From a virus, in the IMG/VR virus record IMGVR_UViG_3300020183_000225, positions 1 through 37,471 of that record: a DNA stretch of 37,471 nt; one strand, written 5' to 3'. Positions 1 to 5,922 of the stretch are shown piece by piece. Position 1 is the first letter of the stretch; every line of letters begins with the position of its first letter. The notes under the pieces are model-generated. The model made no database searches and was not told the DNA's origin. It was given only the letters and a program-made list of their open reading frames with translations. The translations under genes were made by a program, and so were the position numbers.

Positions 1-17
1 CTATTTTGGCACATTTA

Positions 18-90
18 TGGGACGAGTGGGGTATGATCCCACAACCTTAAGATTAAAAGTCTTTTGCTCTACCAATTGAGCTATCGTCCC
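18..90 (-). tRNA. tRNA-Lys (anticodon UUU)
   Basis: The minus strand folds into a complete cloverleaf. The acceptor is GGGACGA/TCGTCCC, the D stem GCTC/GAGC, the anticodon loop CTTTTAA (anticodon TTT) and the T stem GTGGG/CCCAC. The discriminator is A and no CCA is encoded. The T loop reads ATCATAC instead of the usual TTCRANY. It is the last tRNA of a cluster read leftwards; the anticodon stem has one A-A mismatch at its base. Confidence 0.93.
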
Positions 91-97
91 GAGTTTA

Positions 98-171
98 TGG
101 GTTGGGTGGGGAACGATCCCACGACCTAATGATTAAGAGTCATTTGCTACTACCAACTGAGCTACCAACCC
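98..171 (-). tRNA. tRNA-Lys (anticodon CUU)
   Basis: The acceptor GGGTTGG pairs with CCAACCC, and the anticodon stem AATGA/TCATT encloses loop CTCTTAA (anticodon CTT). The T stem is GTGGG/CCCAC with the atypical T loop ATCGTTC. The D arm carries one extra base between loop and 3' stem compared with its neighbour. A second Lys isoacceptor next to Lys(UUU) covers AAG directly. Confidence 0.88.
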
Positions 172-178
172 GTATTTA

Positions 179-251
179 TGGCTTCGGACGGAATTGAACC
201 GCCGACACAAGGATTTTCAGTCCTTTGCTCTACCAACTGAGCTACAAAGCC
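179..251 (-). tRNA. tRNA-Phe (anticodon GAA)
   Basis: The acceptor GGCTTTG pairs with CGAAGCC (one G-T pair). The anticodon stem AAGGA/TCCTT encloses loop CTGAAAA with anticodon GAA. The T arm is canonical (GGCGG, loop TTCAATT). The discriminator is A and no CCA is encoded. Confidence 0.95.
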
Positions 252-258
252 GAAAAGT

Positions 259-329
259 AGTCCTATGGAGAATTGAACTCCAATCTCCGGCGTGAAAGGC
301 CAGCGTCATAAACCATTAGACCATAGGAC
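259..329 (-). tRNA. tRNA-Glu (anticodon UUC)
   Basis: The acceptor GTCCTAT pairs with ATAGGAC. The anticodon stem CTGGC/GCCGG encloses loop CTTTCAC (anticodon TTC). The T arm is GGAG with canonical loop TTCAATT. The overall sequence resembles bacterial tRNA-Glu. It lies 7 bp from the neighbouring tRNA-Phe. Confidence 0.93.
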
Positions 330-338
330 CGTATGTGG

Positions 339-423
339 TGCCCCGAACCCGGTTCCAACGGGTACGCTCATTACGAGCAGAAGCTTTTGAGGCTTCCGTG
401 TCTTGCTGTTCCACCATCGGGGC
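339..423 (-). tRNA. tRNA-Leu (anticodon CAA)
   Basis: This is a class II tRNA of 85 nt. The acceptor GCCCCGA pairs with TCGGGGC, the anticodon stem GAAGC/GCTTC encloses CTCAAAA (anticodon CAA), and a long variable arm precedes T stem ACCCG/CGGGT. The T loop TTGGAAC has G where C56 is normally found. The discriminator is A. Confidence 0.93.
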
Positions 424-454
424 TTGTTTGTTTTACTTATCTATATTAACTTCT

Positions 455-1360
455 CTACGAAGAACTGTCAACAACTTTTTTATGTTTTAACCATTTTCTT
501 ATGGCATTATCTGAAACACCATATTTCTTTCCCACTTGAACATAACTTGTTGTTTTTAGTTCTTCAAGTAATTGTTCTTGTGAGGGTCTATCTCTAACTT
601 TTCTTGACGCATATTTAAAACATTCTTGAGAGCAGTAATCAAAATTAACATTTGAAACTACGCTTTCACATACCAAACATTTTTTATCGCTTTCTGTCAC
701 TTTAACAATAAACACAGGAGGAATTTTACTTTTTTGATCTACCAAGCTTTTTATCAATCTTTTTGCTCTTCTATAATTTCCACCATTTTCTAAATCAAAC
801 TTTGCTAATGCTTGTCTGATATTTGGTGATTCTAAAAGAGCTTTCTGTAATTCATCATCGGATACAGAACGCTTATTACTATTTCTTGCACAAAATGTAT
901 CAGTCTGAGAATGGCAACTAGGACACAACCATCTTAAATTTTCCAATCGATGATCTTTTCTGTCGCCGTTTATGTGGTCTAACTGTAGATTAATTGGTTT
1001 ATTATTCCAAGTATCAATGACTGTGCAACCATCAGCTTCGCATCGGTATTCTTTTAGCTTTCTTTTAATCAGAAGCTTACGAACATATGAAGGCGAAGCA
1101 TTACTATTTTGAGTGAATATAAGTTGTGAGCTTTTTTCTTTTCTTAATCTTTGATCTTCTAATGCTGTTTTATCTTTGGACCACAATTGTCCTGTCCAAT
1201 GGGACGTATCAATTTTATTGTTATTTAGGTATTGTCTTAACCTTGTAGCATTTCCACCACTATCGCAAAGATTTAACTTGCGACACATTTCAGCAGAACT
1301 GAAAACATTATTTGCTAAGTCTTGTATTTCTTCAATTGTTAATCTTTTAAGAATTTTCAT
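455..1360 (-). CDS. Free-standing HNH homing endonuclease in the tRNA cluster
   Basis: 301 aa. The HNH core has L-D-H at residues 127-129, an NLRWLC segment at 141-146 and CPSCH at 146-150; C107, C112, C146 and C149 can form the structural zinc site. A second zinc-finger-like stretch with CLVC and CSQEC follows. The C-terminus carries a helix-turn-helix module beginning RPSQEQL and containing YGVSD, which is also found on the PD-(D/E)XK enzyme at 1993-2655. HNH proteins of this design cut DNA to spread themselves or a neighbouring intron. The gene sits between tRNA-Leu(CAA) and intron-bearing tRNA-Leu(UAA). Its ATG is buried in a 13-bp hairpin stem. Target specificity cannot be read from the sequence. 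Confidence 0.9.
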   Translation of the reverse strand: MKILKRLTIEEIQDLANNVFSSAEMCRKLNLCDSGGNATRLRQYLNNNKIDTSHWTGQLWSKDKTALEDQRLRKEKSSQLIFTQNSNASPSYVRKLLIKRKLKEYRCEADGCTVIDTWNNKPINLQLDHINGDRKDHRLENLRWLCPSCHSQTDTFCARNSNKRSVSDDELQKALLESPNIRQALAKFDLENGGNYRRAKRLIKSLVDQKSKIPPVFIVKVTESDKKCLVCESVVSNVNFDYCSQECFKYASRKVRDRPSQEQLLEELKTTSYVQVGKKYGVSDNAIRKWLKHKKVVDSSS

Positions 1361-1401
1361 TTGGTAGACTCTCCATTCACTAATAAATAGTCTACCAAAT
1401 G
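1358..1401 (-). promoter_or_regulatory. Hairpin sequestering the HNH gene start codon
   Basis: A perfect 13-bp inverted repeat (1358-1370 with 1389-1401) surrounds an 18-nt loop. In the minus-strand mRNA the 3' arm ends with the ATG of the HNH gene and the loop holds the SD GGAG. Long transcripts that include both arms would base-pair the start codon. T4 homing-endonuclease genes are known to be silenced by comparable hairpins; that this one works the same way is inference. Confidence 0.7.
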
Positions 1402-1430
1402 TTCAAACGACTATGTTATTTGTTTTTAAA

Positions 1431-1727
1431 TGGTGGCTCTTGAGGGTCACGATCCCTCAATCCCGAAAGGGCGGCAGATTTTCTTACCACTATAGCTTTC
1501 GCTACCATTTCTGTTTGTGGTCTGGACTATACCTTAACCCTCGTCTTTCTCGTTAGGGTCCGTGCCGTCTAGTCTCTACACCTTCATCTTACGATGCTTG
1601 GCTCGGTATTGCCTCGCTTTCGCAGGGGTTTCACCGAATTTGACACGATTCACATTAGAAGTTTCTTTCTAAGTGCTCAAATTTTATAGCTAAAGTCTGC
1701 TGTGTATACCAATTCCACCAAAGAGCC
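1431..1727 (-). tRNA. tRNA-Leu (anticodon UAA), interrupted by a group I intron
   Basis: Exon 1 is 1727-1693 and exon 2 is 1482-1431, joined across a 210-nt intron. Acceptor GGCTCTT (exon 1) pairs with AAGAGCC (exon 2). The spliced anticodon stem GCAGA/TCTGC encloses loop CTTAAAA, so the anticodon is UAA and the intron splits it after its first base. A long variable arm (CCC TTTC GGG) marks a class II Leu tRNA. The T loop is ATCGTGA. Discriminator A is followed by an encoded CCA, unlike the neighbouring tRNAs. Splicing is needed before the tRNA can function. Confidence 0.92.
1483..1692 (-). ncRNA. Group I intron of the cyanobacterial tRNA-Leu(UAA) type
   Basis: 210 nt with no ORF. Conserved core elements occur in order on the minus strand: P-like AAATTCGGTGAAACC, Q-like AATACCGAGCCAAGC, R-like GTGTAGAGACTAGACGG and S-like AAGGTATAGTCC, with a CCCT...AGGG P8 stem between R and S. 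It ends with an AGCGAAAGCT hairpin and a terminal G. The 5' exon ends in U, and TTGAGC after the short first loop matches the internal guide. From memory, P8, the S element and the 3' hairpin closely resemble the Anabaena tRNA-Leu intron (subgroup IC3), which sits at the same anticodon position. Self-splicing is inferred. Confidence 0.92.
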
Positions 1728-1755
1728 AATTTAGCCCTGTCTTTCCAGAGTGTCA

Positions 1756-1810
1756 AATCGTGATTGAGATAGGGGACGCGACCCTTCTACTCAAAACAGT
1801 CCTTACGATT
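1756..1810 (-). other. Imperfect stem-loop between tRNA-Ile and tRNA-Leu(UAA)
   Basis: The 95 bp between the two tRNAs fold into nested stems: AATCGT/ACGATT outside, then TTGAG/CTCAA, TAG/CTA and GGG/CCC around a short loop. No tRNA cloverleaf can be drawn. It could be a processing spacer, a degraded tRNA or a small RNA; function unknown. Confidence 0.4.
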
Positions 1811-1822
1811 ATTGGAATGTGG

Positions 1823-1896
1823 TCGGGGTGGGAGGGCATGATCCTCCGACTTCCACTTTATAAGAATGGCACTCTGACCAACTGAGTTACACCCCG
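1823..1896 (-). tRNA. tRNA-Ile (anticodon UAU)
   Basis: The acceptor CGGGGTG pairs perfectly with CACCCCG, the D stem is ACTC/GAGT, and the anticodon stem CCATT/AGTGG encloses CTTATAA (anticodon TAT, reading AUA). The T stem GGAGG/CCTCC has the atypical loop ATCATGC. An AUA-reading tRNA suits a low-GC genome. Confidence 0.93.
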
Positions 1897-1967
1897 TAAA
1901 GTGCAGTCGTCATTTTGTGAGTGACTTATATTCGTCAAGTGATAGTCTAACTGTTTCTTACATACTC

Positions 1968-1996
1968 AATCTAACCTTTACTCTGTCTCCTGTCAA
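1968..1996 (-). promoter_or_regulatory. Candidate sigma70 promoter for the tRNA operon
   Basis: On the minus strand a perfect -35 TTGACA (1996-1991) is followed after exactly 17 bp by TAGATT (1973-1968). It lies at the end of the PD-(D/E)XK gene and reads towards tRNA-Ile about 70 bp downstream. The -10 matches only four of six consensus bases. Confidence 0.45.
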
Positions 1997-2655
1997 GAAG
2001 AATCTTTTAGTTGATTCTCAGCAGCTTTTTTTGCCCAATAACCACGAGGAGGTTTATTCACCCCATAAGCTTTAGCCCATTTTTCAACTGCTTTATCAGA
2101 TACACCAAAACGGGCAGCAACCTTTATTGTTGGCATTTCCCATAAAAGACTTGTCAGTTCCTCTTTTGAAGGTCTAACTACTTTTCTTGTTTTGTATCTG
2201 GATTCTTCTGTCAATGATTTAGTTATTTCTTTTCCAAAATCTTTATATGTTTTTTTATTTGCTTCATCAGTAAAGTCTATAAAATCTTCCCACCAATAAA
2301 AAGGTGTTGGAGAATTTCTTACTTCTGTCGCAATTGTAATTCCTCTAAACTTTACTGATGGGTAAACTATCTTGTCTATTGATGGAAGAAAAACACCATA
2401 ATAATCAAAATCATCATCAGAGTATTTTCTTTTGTGACTTCCATTTTTATCAGTCCAAGACGTTTCTCCAACAATATCACCATTTGAAGAATACTTGCAT
2501 TGTATTCTTTTTGTTATTCCATCTTTATATGCAATAATGTCAAAAGGTAAAGATTCACAAACTACAGGAGTAAAGATAACATAACCTTTTTTTACAAGGT
2601 CAGCAATTACTTGAATTGCACCTATGTCACCTTTCATTTTATTTTCTGGTATCAC
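1993..2655 (-). CDS. PD-(D/E)XK homing endonuclease with C-terminal HTH
   Basis: 220 aa. The N-terminal domain has the PD-(D/E)XK nuclease layout: a GDIGA helix, then FDIIAYKDG and RIQCKYSS, giving D...xQ-C-K. This resembles the group I intron-associated PD-(D/E)XK family to which the cyanobacterial tRNA-intron enzyme I-Ssp6803I belongs. The C-terminus (residues about 160-205) is a helix-turn-helix beginning RPSKEEL and containing FGVSDKAVEKW, shared with the HNH enzyme at 455-1360. The GTG start is chosen because AGGAG stands 8 nt upstream; an ATG at 2637 is possible but has a poor SD. The SD lies inside a long stem-loop. The gene sits in the same tRNA cluster as the ORF-less Leu intron. Confidence 0.82.
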   Translation of the reverse strand: MIPENKMKGDIGAIQVIADLVKKGYVIFTPVVCESLPFDIIAYKDGITKRIQCKYSSNGDIVGETSWTDKNGSHKRKYSDDDFDYYGVFLPSIDKIVYPSVKFRGITIATEVRNSPTPFYWWEDFIDFTDEANKKTYKDFGKEITKSLTEESRYKTRKVVRPSKEELTSLLWEMPTIKVAARFGVSDKAVEKWAKAYGVNKPPRGYWAKKAAENQLKDSS

Positions 2656-2725
2656 GTTCGATTCTCCTCGTTTCTATAATAATAAGTAGTATTATCTTAC
2701 AGAAACGTCCTATTTTGAATCGAAC
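2656..2725 (-). promoter_or_regulatory. Two-tier stem-loop around the RBS of the PD-(D/E)XK gene
   Basis: An outer 9-bp repeat GTTCGATTC/GAATCGAAC (2717-2725 with 2656-2664 on the minus strand) encloses an inner 7-bp repeat CGTTTCT/AGAAACG (2701-2707 with 2669-2675). The AGGAG SD falls at the junction of the two stems and the GTG follows directly after the outer stem. It probably limits translation from long transcripts. Confidence 0.55.
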
Positions 2726-2742
2726 TTTTTTAAGTAAGTAGC

Positions 2743-2816
2743 ACGGGCAGTTGGACTCGAACCAACATAATCCAATTACGGTACCGAGAGGTAGAAACTC
2801 TGGCCGGTATGCCCGC
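2743..2816 (-). tRNA. tRNA-like gene, identity unresolved
   Basis: A 7-bp acceptor GCGGGCA/TGCCCGT and a canonical T arm (GTTGG, loop TTCGAGT, CCAAC) are clear. The acceptor resembles bacterial tRNA-Gly(UCC). The 43 nt between them do not fold into normal D and anticodon arms. The strongest alternative is one long arm, TACCG...CGGTA with inner AGAG/CTCT around loop TTTCTAC, which would present UCU (Arg) and leave no D arm. It may be a decayed or divergent tRNA. Confidence 0.5.
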
Positions 2817-2902
2817 ATATTCACGCAAGGACTTCAACCTCGCTGCTTTCTTCTTCTCTAACTTAATCTCTTTCGGATGGAGTGTCAAGAAGTTTTTTCT
2901 TT

Positions 2903-2966
2903 CGCGGAGGGCTTGAACCTCTCATTCTCACCCATCCAATCTATCCTCTTTCCTCTCAGCCGTCAA
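2903..2966 (-). pseudogene. Possible tRNA relic
   Basis: On the minus strand GGCTGAGAGG resembles a tRNA-Ser D arm, and AGAGG TTCAAGC CCTCC resembles a T arm with four of five pairs. No acceptor stem or anticodon arm forms. The rest of 2825-2962 holds an open frame with no convincing start and no other recognisable feature. Confidence 0.25.
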
Positions 2967-3145
2967 TCTTTTTCTTCAACTTTCTTTTCTAACCACTCTT
3001 CGGCTTCTTGTCTTGTATTGAAAACTACATCTTCTTCAATGTCATTCATATCAATTCCTAACCAGTTGCCAGTATACTCCCAACAAGAACCACACTTGCA
3101 ACCTGCTTGAATTCTATAATCTGGTTCAATGATAAAGCGTTTCAT
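2963..3145 (-). CDS. Small acidic hypothetical protein
   Basis: 60 aa. It has a CKCGSC cluster near residues 16-21 and an acidic EEDVVF...QEAEEWLEKKVEEKD tail, suggesting a small helical domain. No family is recognised. It overlaps the upstream gene at 3142 by an ATGA-type junction, so the two are translationally coupled. Confidence 0.7.
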   Translation of the reverse strand: MKRFIIEPDYRIQAGCKCGSCWEYTGNWLGIDMNDIEEDVVFNTRQEAEEWLEKKVEEKD

Positions 3146-3327
3146 TCCTCAACCCAGTAAGCCCAATTGACAGCAATAAAATCATCAATTGCTTCTTGTT
3201 CATCTTTGTAACTAAAACCATGACGGTCAGCATAATCATTCATTTTATTTAGGACTTCCTCGACGGAAAGACGAATGGCTTTATCGGAACCATCATCATA
3301 AGGCTCATGGTATTGAAGGTATTTCAT
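3142..3327 (-). CDS. Small hypothetical protein
   Basis: 61 aa, acidic and aromatic-rich (MKYLQYHEPYDDG... ending AVNWAYWVEE). No known domain is seen. It is the first gene of a two-gene unit with the 2963-3145 gene. It lies 31 bp downstream of the zinc-ribbon endonuclease gene. Confidence 0.7.
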   Translation of the reverse strand: MKYLQYHEPYDDGSDKAIRLSVEEVLNKMNDYADRHGFSYKDEQEAIDDFIAVNWAYWVEE

Positions 3328-3358
3328 GTTCCTATCTTATGCTCTCTCGCTATCTCCG

Positions 3359-4852
3359 TCAAGGAGTTTCTTTGCTAATCTTCTTCCAATCACTTTCCCA
3401 AATTGTAACAAGATTAAAGCCATGTGATTTAATTAATCTTGAACGTCTTTGGGTTTCTTTAAGAAGTTGACCAAATGTTTTTTTATTAACTTTATTTATT
3501 TCATTTAGATTAAATTTATTTGGATTTCCATGCCAAAAATCGCCCAAATATTCAATAATTGTATTTGTTTCTGGATCATAACCATCAACTTTAATTATTA
3601 TACCTCCAAGATTAAACACCCTTTCTCTTGTCTCTCCCATTATGTTTGGTATTCCAAGATGATCAAGGTATTCCTGAGATGCTTTTGAAATTGACTTAGA
3701 ACATTTAGGACAATCTTGACCATTTAAATGGTTGGTTGGTGTTTGTTTAAAATCACCATGAATGGGGCAGGTAATGATTACTTTTGTGTGACTATGACTA
3801 TACTCCACTTTTGAATAATCATAAAAGCCATTATGCTTTAATGTGGCTTCTTCAACAAATTGTTGTGTTGTTTTTGTTAATAATTTTCCATAACATTTAG
3901 AACAACCTTTACCTTGTAAATGGCTGCTTGGTGTTTGTTCAAAATCTCCATGAGTAGGGCAGGTAATGATTACTTTTGTTCCGTCACCCTTGTAATCTAC
4001 TTTTGAATAATCATAAAAGCCATTATGTTTTAATGATGCCTCTCCAATAAATTGTTGTGTTGTTTTTTTTAAATTTCTAGAACATTTAGGGCAACCTCTG
4101 CCTTGTAAATGATTAGATGGTGTTTGTTCAAAATCTCCATGAATAGGACAGGTAATAACTACTTTTGTTCCGTTACCCTTATAATCTACTTTAGAATAAC
4201 TGTAAAAACCATTATGCTTTAATGTTGCTTCTTCAACAAATTGTTGTGTTGTTTTGGTTGTTTTTTCTATTATTTTTTCTATACCACATTTAGAACAACC
4301 TTGACCTTCTAAATGGCTGTTTGGTTTTTGTTTAAAATCACCATGAATGGGGCAGGTAATGATTATTTTTGTGTGAGCATTCTTATAATCTACTTTTGAA
4401 TAATTATAAAAGTTATCATGTTTTAATGATGCTTGTTCAATAAATTGTTGTGTTGTTTTTAATAACGTTCCAGAACATTTAGGGCAACCATGACCTTTTA
4501 AATGATGATGTGGTGCTTGTTCAAAATCACCATGAATAGGACAAGTAATGACTACTTTTGTTTTATCATTCTTGTAATCTACTTTTGAATAATCATAAAA
4601 GCCATTATGTTTTAATGATACTTGTTCAATAAATTGTTGTGTTGTTTTGGTTGTTTTTTCTACACCACATTTAGAACAACCGTAACCGTATAAATGGTTG
4701 GTTGGTGTTTGTTCAAAATCACCATGAATAGGACAAGTAATGATTACTTTTGTGTAAGCATTCTTATACTCCACTTTAGAATAATCATAAGAACCATTAT
4801 GTTTTAATGTGGCTTCTGCAATAAATTGTTGTGTTGTTTTTTTTGCTGACAT
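3359..4852 (-). CDS. Six-repeat zinc-ribbon / Vsr-like homing endonuclease
   Basis: 497 aa. Residues 6-390 are six near-identical units of 63-68 aa. Each starts TTQQF, contains LKH..FY.YSKV.Y and ITCP.HGDF, and ends GC.KC (GQDCPKC in the last), so each has three cysteines plus histidines able to bind zinc. Residues 391-497 form a nuclease of the Vsr/EDxHD type: VDGYDPETNTIIEYLGDFWH, then R-R-S-R, then GFNLVTIWESDW. The modular zinc array probably binds DNA and the C-terminal domain nicks or cuts it. This tail resembles the endonuclease remnant inside the split dnaE locus at 27003-27164. The gene has its own strong promoter and is probably a free-standing mobile element. Confidence 0.85.
   Translation of the reverse strand: MSAKKTTQQFIAEATLKHNGSYDYSKVEYKNAYTKVIITCPIHGDFEQTPTNHLYGYGCSKCGVEKTTKTTQQFIEQVSLKHNGFYDYSKVDYKNDKTKVVITCPIHGDFEQAPHHHLKGHGCPKCSGTLLKTTQQFIEQASLKHDNFYNYSKVDYKNAHTKIIITCPIHGDFKQKPNSHLEGQGCSKCGIEKIIEKTTKTTQQFVEEATLKHNGFYSYSKVDYKGNGTKVVITCPIHGDFEQTPSNHLQGRGCPKCSRNLKKTTQQFIGEASLKHNGFYDYSKVDYKGDGTKVIITCPTHGDFEQTPSSHLQGKGCSKCYGKLLTKTTQQFVEEATLKHNGFYDYSKVEYSHSHTKVIITCPIHGDFKQTPTNHLNGQDCPKCSKSISKASQEYLDHLGIPNIMGETRERVFNLGGIIIKVDGYDPETNTIIEYLGDFWHGNPNKFNLNEINKVNKKTFGQLLKETQRRSRLIKSHGFNLVTIWESDWKKISKETP
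3683..4837 (-). repeat. Six tandem coding repeats of about 190 bp
   Basis: The six zinc-ribbon units are also tandem DNA repeats of 189-204 bp. Positions around the ITCPIHGDF segment are almost identical between units at nucleotide level. This suggests recent duplication or gene conversion and makes copy-number change by recombination likely. Confidence 0.9.
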
Positions 4853-4873
4853 TGTATCTTTGATTACACTTCA

Positions 4874-4902
4874 AATATAGTGTAAGAGAATTGGAATGTC
4901 AA
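4874..4902 (-). promoter_or_regulatory. Strong sigma70-type promoter with palindrome over -10
   Basis: The -35 is TTGACA (4902-4897), the spacer is 17 bp and the -10 is TATATT (4879-4874), about 25 bp upstream of the 3359-4852 endonuclease ATG. A 7-bp inverted repeat TTACACT/AGTGTAA (4885-4879 with 4870-4864) sits across the -10 and start region. It could be an operator or an mRNA 5' hairpin. Confidence 0.65.
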
Positions 4903-5023
4903 ATAATATTATAGTCTAAATATTTTTTATATTATTCAATAGGATTTGCAGCTACAAATTTATCAAGTATTGCGTTAGACTGTGCATTTTCACTTTTTAC
5001 AAGGATATATTCTGTTGGCCTAC

Positions 5024-5608
5024 TTACCTCTTCACAAATACGAGAAAATAAGAATGGAACTTCCTCGCATGTTTCTGATTCTTATGATTATGTCCCACGA
5101 TTCTATTCTTTGCGGTCAGAATAAATAAGTCTTTTGTATAAAAACCTAATTCCTCTGCTTTATTTATAATATGAACGTGGCTCAACCATTGTTTTCCAGA
5201 GCTAACTGTATCTTGACATTTGAAGATAAGCACTCCATCCACATTTAGAACTCTATGGAATTCTGCAAGACACTTATCATACCAATTCCAAAGGTCAGAA
5301 ACATAAGGGAATCCGTGGAATCTCTCGCCCATAATACCTGTAGGCTTTTCTTTTGTATGTCCTGCAATAAATGGAGGGTCAAACATAATAGAATTGATAC
5401 TATTATCGCTCAACCATAAACTTCCAGCATCAGATCGAATAGTGTCTGAAGATTGAGGAAATAAGTCTGATTTAATTTTAGGTTGTGGAATATTCTTATA
5501 GAAGTTGCCTTTGCTGTACGTAGGGTCAAGGTCAATACCGTTTGGACAATGAAGGGAAAGAATATCTTTTATTAGATTCTCTTGATTGTCATTGATTGTT
5601 TTTATCAT
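5024..5608 (-). CDS. DNA N6-adenine/N4-cytosine methyltransferase-like protein
   Basis: 194 aa. Motif IV is DPPF in SIMFDPPFIAG (near residue 77), followed by a helix with WNWYDKCLAEFHRVL and a GVLIFKCQD strand typical of motif V-VI in amino-methyltransferases. A recognisable motif I is weak, perhaps GIDLDPTYSKGNF at residues 24-36. It is short for the family and has no obvious target-recognition domain. GAGGAAAT precedes the ATG. It overlaps the upstream small-barrel gene. Methylating phage or host DNA is the expected role. A second reading frame overlaps its 3' end (see findings). Confidence 0.75.
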   Translation of the reverse strand: MIKTINDNQENLIKDILSLHCPNGIDLDPTYSKGNFYKNIPQPKIKSDLFPQSSDTIRSDAGSLWLSDNSINSIMFDPPFIAGHTKEKPTGIMGERFHGFPYVSDLWNWYDKCLAEFHRVLNVDGVLIFKCQDTVSSGKQWLSHVHIINKAEELGFYTKDLFILTAKNRIVGHNHKNQKHARKFHSYFLVFVKR

Positions 5609-5831
5609 ATTTCCTCAAGGTATGAAGCATTTCCTCAGAGCAATCTTGTATATCAAACCAGAAAACTTCAAAGTAATCAAATGTTTCATTAGAATTTAAA
5701 CCAGTAATTACCCCGACAGATTTCAACAAAGAATCGTCATGGTCTGGAAAGCAAACTAAATCACCAATTTGAAAATTTGCTGGTGTATATCTAAGAAGTC
5801 GTTTATCTATTTTCTTCTTGGTTGCTTTCAT
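5589..5831 (-). CDS. Small-barrel protein with FQIGDLV signature
   Basis: 80 aa from the ATG at 5831, chosen because AAGGA stands just upstream; a GTG at 5867 would add 12 residues. The FQIGDLVCFPDHDDSL start and VGVITGL / YFEVFWFD strands look like a small SH3/KOW-type barrel. It is one of several such proteins between 5.6 and 10 kb and again near 15 kb. Function unknown. Confidence 0.75.
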   Translation of the reverse strand: MKATKKKIDKRLLRYTPANFQIGDLVCFPDHDDSLLKSVGVITGLNSNETFDYFEVFWFDIQDCSEEMLHTLRKYDKNNQ

Positions 5832-5922
5832 ACGGTCCTTCGGAATCAAAGATAGGATATTTCTCACAATCTTTGAGCATCATTTTTAAAGTATAATTCA
5901 CCAACACCATAACGCCACTTCA

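Noticed and set aside
2639-2824. A 61-codon open frame over the tRNA-like region
   Set aside because: It spans the tRNA-like gene and the endonuclease leader hairpin, and its product has no protein-like features.
2743-2935. Lysine-rich open frame (HPKEIKLEKKKAARLKSLRE) running into the tRNA-like gene
   Set aside because: No ATG or SD; only a TTG could start it, and its C-terminal part is simply translated tRNA sequence.
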